Source: Actinomycetes bacterium
Lineage (GTDB): Bacteria; Actinomycetota; Actinomycetes; Actinomycetales; Cellulomonadaceae
Length of the DNA stretch: 5,522 bases
Direction of reading: 5' to 3'
NCBI GenBank assembly: GCA_023390875.1
Contig: JAEWCA010000221.1
Span: 1 to 5,522, forward strand
Part shown: positions 1 to 5,522 of the stretch, piece by piece
Numbering within the stretch: position 1 is the first letter of the stretch
Layout: each line of letters begins with the position of its first letter
Made by a program: the position numbers and the translations under genes
The notes under the pieces: model-generated
The model's input: only the letters and a program-made list of their open reading frames with translations
Databases searched by the model: none
Told to the model about the DNA's origin: nothing

Positions 1-39
1 TTGTTAAAAACCCCCCGCCCCCGGGGCGGCGCGGGGGGT
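1..39 (-). terminator. Intrinsic-terminator-like hairpin with U-tract on the minus strand
   Basis: Bases 10-18 (ACCCCCCGC) and 31-39 (GCGGGGGGT) are perfect 9-base inverted repeats. An alternative inner pairing joins 15-21 with 23-29. Read on the minus strand, the G-rich arm is followed directly by TTTTTAACAA, the layout of a Rho-independent terminator. This is odd inside a comF reading frame and in such GC-rich DNA. It could be a real terminator for a minus-strand gene outside the window, the scar of a rearrangement, or a sequence artefact at a contig end. Confidence 0.3.
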
Positions 40-354
40 GCGGCGACCGGGGGAGTGGAGACCTGGACGGCGCCGGTCCTCGCCCGTCGCCGCGGGGGCG
101 ACCAGGTCGGTCTCGGGGTGCGGGAGCGGGCGCGGAACCTGCAGGGCCAGGTCGTCGTCCGGGCCCACCGCCGCCGGTCCGGCGACGGCGTGCGGGTGCT
201 GCTCGTGGACGACGTGCTGACCACCGGGGCGACCGTCGCGGCGTGCACGGCGGCGCTGCGCGACTCCGGCGCGGAGGTCGTCGGCTGCCTCACGCTCGCG
301 TCGACACCCCCGCCGGGCTCGTCGCGGGCGCGCTCCGTGGCGCCGGCCGGGTGA
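1..354 (+). CDS. comF: ComF family protein (phosphoribosyltransferase fold), 3' part only
   Basis: The frame is open from base 1 to a TGA at 352-354, giving 117 visible codons. Residues 66-78 read VLLVDDVLTTGAT, the classic PRPP-binding loop of type I phosphoribosyltransferases, with the two acidic residues at 70-71. Before it, DQVGL at 34-38 followed by R and N at 45-46 matches the ComF signature. ComF proteins are usually about 200-260 residues, so roughly the first half, including any N-terminal zinc-finger part, lies outside the window. In naturally competent bacteria ComF supports DNA uptake; its role in actinobacteria is not established. It lies upstream of hpf, as expected for the actinobacterial lpqB-comF-hpf-secA order. 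Odd point: residues 1 to about 12, encoded by an AT-containing and homopolymeric stretch, do not resemble ComF, so the true reading may only be trustworthy from about base 40 onward. The TTG at base 1 is a window edge, not a credible start. Confidence 0.85.
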   Translation: MLKTPRPRGGAGGAATGGVETWTAPVLARRRGGDQVGLGVRERARNLQGQVVVRAHRRRSGDGVRVLLVDDVLTTGATVAACTAALRDSGAEVVGCLTLASTPPPGSSRARSVAPAG

Positions 355-368
355 GACCACGGCGTGGA

Positions 369-399
369 TTGGATTAAGCGCGACGGCCGGGCTTACCGT
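369..399 (+). promoter_or_regulatory. Possible housekeeping-type promoter for hpf
   Basis: TACCGT at 394-399 fits the actinobacterial -10 pattern TANNNT, and TTGGAT at 369-374 is a weak -35 at a longer than ideal 19-base spacing. This is the only AT-rich patch in the comF-hpf gap, which supports a promoter there. Transcription would begin near 406 and give a leader of about 150 bases. The assignment rests on weak consensus matches. Confidence 0.3.
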
Positions 400-481
400 G
401 GTGGTCAGAGCCCACGGAGCCGGGCCGCACCCTCCTCGGGGGTCGCGGAGCCCGGACTGCGGAGGAGGTGGTGCCGCCTGA

Positions 482-498
482 TTGCCCCGTCGGGGCAA
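482..498 (+). repeat. Perfect short-loop hairpin in the hpf leader
   Basis: TTGCCCC at 482-488 and GGGGCAA at 492-498 pair perfectly around the loop GTC; the arms extend to 8 bases around a single T at 490. No T-run follows, so a classic terminator is unlikely. It sits 59 bases before the hpf start codon. Confidence 0.5.
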
Positions 499-516
499 GC
501 ACAGTGCATGTCGCCC

Positions 517-536
517 GGGCGGCGCTGACGCCGCCC
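517..536 (+). repeat. Perfect 8-bp hairpin with CTGA tetraloop in the hpf leader
   Basis: GGGCGGCG at 517-524 and CGCCGCCC at 529-536 are exact inverted repeats around CTGA at 525-528. The hairpin ends 10 bases before the AGGAGG ribosome binding site, close enough to influence ribosome loading or act as an attenuation element. Confidence 0.5.
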
Positions 537-546
537 CTGACCTCCC

Positions 547-552
547 AGGAGG
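547..552 (+). promoter_or_regulatory. Ribosome binding site of hpf
   Basis: AGGAGG is a full Shine-Dalgarno match, 5 bases before ATG 558, and it decides the start. CCTCC at 541-545 directly upstream is its complement and could partly mask it, although the resulting loop would be very tight. Confidence 0.85.
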
Positions 553-557
553 CTCAC

Positions 558-1214
558 ATGGAGATCGTGGTTGCAGGCCGGCACACCGAGGTGCTCCCCA
601 AGTACCGGGCGCACCTCGAGCAGAAGCTCGCGAAGGTCGAGCAGCTGGCCCCCCGCGCCCAGCGGATCGACGTCCTCGTGTCGCACGAGGCGAACCCTCG
701 TCAGTCGGGCAGCCGTGAGCGCGTCGAGCTCACGGTCGTCGACAAGGGTCCCGTGATCCGCGCCGAGGCGTGCGCCGACGACCGCTATGCCGCGCTCGAC
801 CTCGCGCTCGGGAAGCTGCTCGAGCGCCTGCGTCGCACGCGTGACCGGCGCAAGGACCACCGCAACCACACTCCGATGACGCCCGTGGACGTCCGTCCGC
901 CCGACGAGCTGTCCGACGCCTCACCCGAGGCCCCGACCGTGGGCCCGGACGGCGCGGTCGAGACGACGCTCGGCGACTCGCCCGTCGTGATCCGCGAGAA
1001 GGTCCACGAGGCCTCGCCGATGACGGTGGACGACGCGCTCTACGAGATGGAGCTCGTCGGGCACGACTTCTACCTGTTCGTCGACGCGGAGACGGCCCAG
1101 CCGGCGGTCGCGTACCGGCGGCGCGGCTGGAGCTACGGCGTCATCAAGCTCGACATGCCGGTGACAGGCGCGCAGGCCGCCCCGGTCGCCCAGGGGGCGG
1201 CCGTCGCGGGCTGA
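558..1214 (+). CDS. hpf: Long-form ribosome hibernation-promoting factor (HPF/RaiA, S30AE family)
   Basis: The product is 218 residues, the usual size of long HPF. Residues 1 to about 105 form the S30AE domain: it opens MEIVVAGRHTEV, has the amphipathic LEQKLAKVEQL helix, a beta-strand ERVELTVVDKGPVIRAEA, and a basic helix ending RLRRTRDRRKDHR (91-102). A low-complexity acidic/proline linker covers about 106-142. Residues 143-198 are the C-terminal dimerisation domain (VVIREKVHEASPMTVDDALYEM ... GWSYGVIKL, in two parts). Long HPF binds the decoding region of the 30S subunit, blocking mRNA and tRNA sites, and its tail joins two 70S ribosomes into an inactive 100S dimer in stationary phase or stress. 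ATG 558 is chosen because it has a full AGGAGG and starts exactly where the family starts; the frame is open upstream to 468, but that extension looks non-coding. It is followed by a strong terminator, so it is probably monocistronic or the last gene of a unit. Confidence 0.95.
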   Translation: MEIVVAGRHTEVLPKYRAHLEQKLAKVEQLAPRAQRIDVLVSHEANPRQSGSRERVELTVVDKGPVIRAEACADDRYAALDLALGKLLERLRRTRDRRKDHRNHTPMTPVDVRPPDELSDASPEAPTVGPDGAVETTLGDSPVVIREKVHEASPMTVDDALYEMELVGHDFYLFVDAETAQPAVAYRRRGWSYGVIKLDMPVTGAQAAPVAQGAAVAG

Positions 1215-1226
1215 CCACCGCGTGGC

Positions 1227-1260
1227 ACGACGCCCGGTCCCTCGTGGGGCCGGGCGTCGT
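1227..1260 (+). terminator. Strong hairpin terminator after hpf
   Basis: Bases 1227-1241 and 1246-1260 pair over 15 positions (11 perfect outer pairs ACGACGCCCGG/CCGGGCGTCGT, then one G-U pair and three G-C pairs) around the loop TCGT. It starts 13 bases after the hpf stop. There is no T-run downstream, which is common for the so-called I-shaped terminators of GC-rich actinobacteria. It should separate hpf from the following gene. Confidence 0.75.
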
Positions 1261-1278
1261 CGTGTCGGTGGCGCGCGG

Positions 1279-1290
1279 CAGGATGTCGTC
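1279..1290 (+). promoter_or_regulatory. ycaQ start signal: AGGA ribosome site, or -10 of a leaderless promoter
   Basis: AGGA at 1280-1283 lies 7 bases before ATG 1291 and can serve as a short Shine-Dalgarno. The overlapping CAGGAT at 1279-1284 resembles a -10 box whose start point, 6-7 bases downstream, would fall on the ATG itself, giving a leaderless mRNA. A clear -35 is not visible. Confidence 0.4.
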
Positions 1291-2553
1291 ATGCCCCGTC
1301 CCGAGCAGCTCTCCCAGTCGCAGGCGCGCCGGGTCGCGCTGCGGGCCCAGGGTCTCGACCGTCGTCGCCGGGAGAGCCGCGGCGCCGTCGACGCGCGCGG
1401 GTTCCGGCAGGTCGTCGACCGGCTCGGGCTCCTGCAGATCGACTCCGTGAACGTCCTCGCGCGCGCGCACCTCGTGCCGACGTTCAGCCGGGTCGGGCCG
1501 TACGACACGACGCTCGTCGACAGGGCGGCGGGTCGGGCGCCCCGGCGGCTGGTCGAGGCGTGGGCGCACGTGGCGTCGTACGTCCCGCCCGAGACGTTCC
1601 GGCTGCTCGAGTGGCGCCAGCGCGACTACCTCAACGAGGCGTGGGGCGCGATCGCGCAGGTGCCGCTGCAGCACGCCCCGGTGGTCGACGAGGTCCGCGC
1701 GCTGATCGCCGAGCAGGGTCCGCTCACCGCGCGCGAGGTGCAGGTGCAGTTCGAGGCCGAGCACCCCACCACGCGCACCGAGTGGGGCTGGAACTGGACC
1801 GTGGCGAAGCGCGTGCTCGAGTTCCTGTTCTTCACCGGGGAGGTCACGTCCGCGGGCCGGAACCCGGCGTTCGAGCGCCGCTACGACCTGACGTCGCGCG
1901 TGCTCCCCGCGGACGTGCTCGCGCAGCCGGCACGGTCGGACGAGGACGCCGTGCGCGCGCTCGTCGAGATCTCCGCACGCGCGCTCGGGGTCGGGACGGT
2001 CCGCGCCCTGGCCGACTACTTCCGCGTCCCGCAGCGGCGGGCGCTGCCGGCGATCGCTGCGCTCGCCGAGGACGGCGTGCTCGTGCCCGTCGAGGTCGAC
2101 GGCTGGGGCGGGCGGCCCGCGTACCGGCACCGCGACGCCACGGTGCCGAGGTGGGCGACGGGCGCGGCGCTGCTCAGCCCGTTCGACCCGCTGGTCTTCG
2201 AGCGGCAGCGGCTCGAGGAGATGTTCGGGCTGCGCTACCGGATCGAGATCTACGTGCCCGAGCCGAAGCGCGTGTGGGGCTACTACGTCCTGCCGTTCCT
2301 GCTCGGCGAGACGATCCCGGCGCTGCTCGACCTCAAGGCGGACCGGCGGGCCGGGGTGCTGCGCGTGCACGCGGCGCACCGCACGGCGGTCCCGGGCGCC
2401 CCGGGCGACGACGTCCTGCTGCCCGAGCTCGCTGCCGAGCTCGAGCTCATGGCTCGGTGGCTGGGACTCGACAAGGTGGCCGTCGGTGCGCCGGACGGGT
2501 CCCTGCGCGGGGACCTGGCGGGAGCGTTGCAGCAGGCGACCGCCGCGGGGTGA
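1291..2553 (+). CDS. ycaQ: YcaQ/AlkX-type winged-helix DNA glycosylase (HTH_42 family)
   Basis: The product is 420 residues, near the usual 400-410 of the family. Diagnostic stretches in order: RLGLLQIDSVNVLAR (44-58), containing Q49-I50-D51, the QxD catalytic motif of the YcaQ-like branch (AlkZ-like members have QxQ); WAHVASYVP (91-99); WNWTVAKRVLEFLFFTGEV (168-185, in part) with RRYDLTSRVLP (196-206); and LLSPFDPLVFERQR (294-307), followed by YRIEIYVPEPKRVWGYYVLPFL (316-338, in part). The architecture is tandem winged-helix domains plus a C-terminal beta-barrel-like part. E. coli YcaQ (AlkX) unhooks interstrand crosslinks and removes N7-alkylated guanines; Streptomyces AlkZ protects against azinomycin B. 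A similar DNA-repair role is inferred here. In E. coli the second motif reads WAHEA; here V94 replaces the glutamate while H93 is kept. ATG 1291 is chosen over the upstream GTG 1222, which lies at the foot of the hpf terminator. Older annotations call such proteins 'winged helix DNA-binding domain-containing'. Confidence 0.9.
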   Translation: MPRPEQLSQSQARRVALRAQGLDRRRRESRGAVDARGFRQVVDRLGLLQIDSVNVLARAHLVPTFSRVGPYDTTLVDRAAGRAPRRLVEAWAHVASYVPPETFRLLEWRQRDYLNEAWGAIAQVPLQHAPVVDEVRALIAEQGPLTAREVQVQFEAEHPTTRTEWGWNWTVAKRVLEFLFFTGEVTSAGRNPAFERRYDLTSRVLPADVLAQPARSDEDAVRALVEISARALGVGTVRALADYFRVPQRRALPAIAALAEDGVLVPVEVDGWGGRPAYRHRDATVPRWATGAALLSPFDPLVFERQRLEEMFGLRYRIEIYVPEPKRVWGYYVLPFLLGETIPALLDLKADRRAGVLRVHAAHRTAVPGAPGDDVLLPELAAELELMARWLGLDKVAVGAPDGSLRGDLAGALQQATAAG

Positions 2554-2626
2554 GCGCCGCGGTCACGGCAGGGCGCGGACCAGCGAGGTCGTCGGCCCGG
2601 GCGGGTGCGTTCACGCTCGGCGGAAT

Positions 2627-2638
2627 CCTGTGCACAGG
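2627..2638. promoter_or_regulatory. 12-base perfect palindrome, candidate operator upstream of secA
   Basis: CCTGTGCACAGG is an exact 12-base inverted repeat with no spacer, lying about 34-45 bases before the -10 candidate, just upstream of where a -35 box would be. Its placement suits a regulator site. It is not a DnaA box or a LexA site by eye, and the binding protein is unknown. Confidence 0.35.
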
Positions 2639-2671
2639 GGTCGTTCTTCGCCCACGCGCCCGCCGCTCGCC

Positions 2672-2677
2672 TACGAT
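2672..2677 (+). promoter_or_regulatory. Candidate -10 box of the secA promoter
   Basis: TACGAT fits TANNNT well and is a typical actinobacterial housekeeping -10. The start point would be near 2684, giving a leader of about 77 bases. The -35 region is poor: TTCGCC at 2647-2652 has a 19-base spacer. GC-rich actinobacterial promoters often have weak -35 boxes. Confidence 0.5.
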
Positions 2678-2749
2678 GGTCGGGCCCGGCCGCGCGGTCG
2701 GTGACACCAGCCGCTCCGACGCCGTGCGCGCCCGGGGTGCGAACACGTC

Positions 2750-2754
2750 GGGAG
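2750..2754 (+). promoter_or_regulatory. Ribosome binding site of secA
   Basis: GGGAG lies 6 bases before GTG 2761. It supports that start over the out-of-frame ATG at 2757, whose frame closes at 2796-2798. Confidence 0.7.
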
Positions 2755-2760
2755 TCATGC

Positions 2761-5522
<2,762 letters not shown>

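Larger units (their letters stand above)
419..552 (+). promoter_or_regulatory. Structured 5' leader of hpf, candidate cis-regulatory RNA
   Basis: The region between the possible promoter and the hpf start contains a chain of inverted repeats: 420-425 with 450-455 (CCGGGC/GCCCGG), 431-437 with 462-468 (CCTCCTC/GAGGAGG), 482-489 with 491-498, 517-524 with 529-536, and 541-545 with 548-552 (CCTCC/GGAGG) across the ribosome binding site. The first two pairs interleave in nested order, so they can form one stem with an internal loop. No known riboswitch family was recognised. GC-rich DNA forms chance stems, but perfect 8-base arms with short loops are stronger than background. Confidence 0.35.
2554..2760 (+). 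promoter_or_regulatory. Upstream region of secA (207 bases, non-coding)
   Basis: No plausible gene lies here. It holds a 12-base palindrome at 2627-2638, a -10 candidate at 2672-2677 and the secA ribosome site at 2750-2754, each listed separately. There is no strong terminator after the ycaQ stop: only a 6-base CCGCGG/CCGCGG stem (2543-2548 with 2557-2562) with the stop codon in its loop and no T-run. Confidence 0.6.

Noticed and set aside
468..557. N-terminal extension of HPF from GTG 468 or 471
   Set aside because: GTG 471 has a GGAGG at fair spacing, but the 29-30 extra residues do not look like HPF, the stretch is packed with hairpins, and ATG 558 has a perfect ribosome site exactly at the family N-terminus.
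1144..2379. 411-codon open frame on the minus strand opposite hpf end and ycaQ
   Set aside because: Arginine/leucine-rich shadow of the ycaQ coding frame, crossing the hpf terminator; no domain recognised.
2543..2562. CCGCGG/CCGCGG stem around the ycaQ stop as a terminator
   Set aside because: Only about 6 base pairs, competing with self-palindromes and other pairings, and no T-run; too weak to call in GC-rich DNA.

Overview
This is a very GC-rich, densely coded stretch with four genes, all on the + strand and all ending in TGA or running off the window. Codons strongly favour G/C in third position, one start is GTG, and terminators lack U-tracts. The order comF - hpf - (ycaQ) - secA is the familiar actinobacterial chromosomal neighbourhood (in mycobacteria, comF - hpf - secA1). 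With the YcaQ-type gene inserted and this SecA tail, the most likely source is a Micrococcales actinomycete, Cellulomonas-like. That placement is inferred from remembered family patterns, not from a search.

Layout: 1-354 is the 3' part of comF (phosphoribosyltransferase-like). 355-557 is a 203-base non-coding stretch holding a possible promoter and a leader rich in hairpins. 558-1214 is hpf, a long-form ribosome hibernation factor, followed by a strong 15-bp-stem terminator at 1227-1260. 1291-2553 encodes a YcaQ/AlkX-type winged-helix DNA glycosylase. 2554-2760 is a 207-base promoter region with a -10 candidate and a 12-bp palindrome. 2761 to the window end is secA (920 codons visible, only the extreme C-terminus missing).

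The genes do not form one pathway. secA drives post-translational protein export through SecYEG. hpf parks idle ribosomes as dimers in stationary phase or stress. The YcaQ homologue probably unhooks DNA crosslinks or removes alkylated bases. comF is a PRTase-fold protein linked to DNA uptake in competent bacteria and of unclear role in actinobacteria. The strong terminator after hpf and the separate gaps before hpf and secA suggest three or more transcription units.

No mobile element, CRISPR array, tRNA or rRNA was seen, and no novel multi-gene system. The signals most worth a second look are the structured hpf leader with two Shine-Dalgarno-like sites, each facing its own complement, and the AT-containing, hairpin-bearing first 39 bases, which do not look like normal comF sequence.
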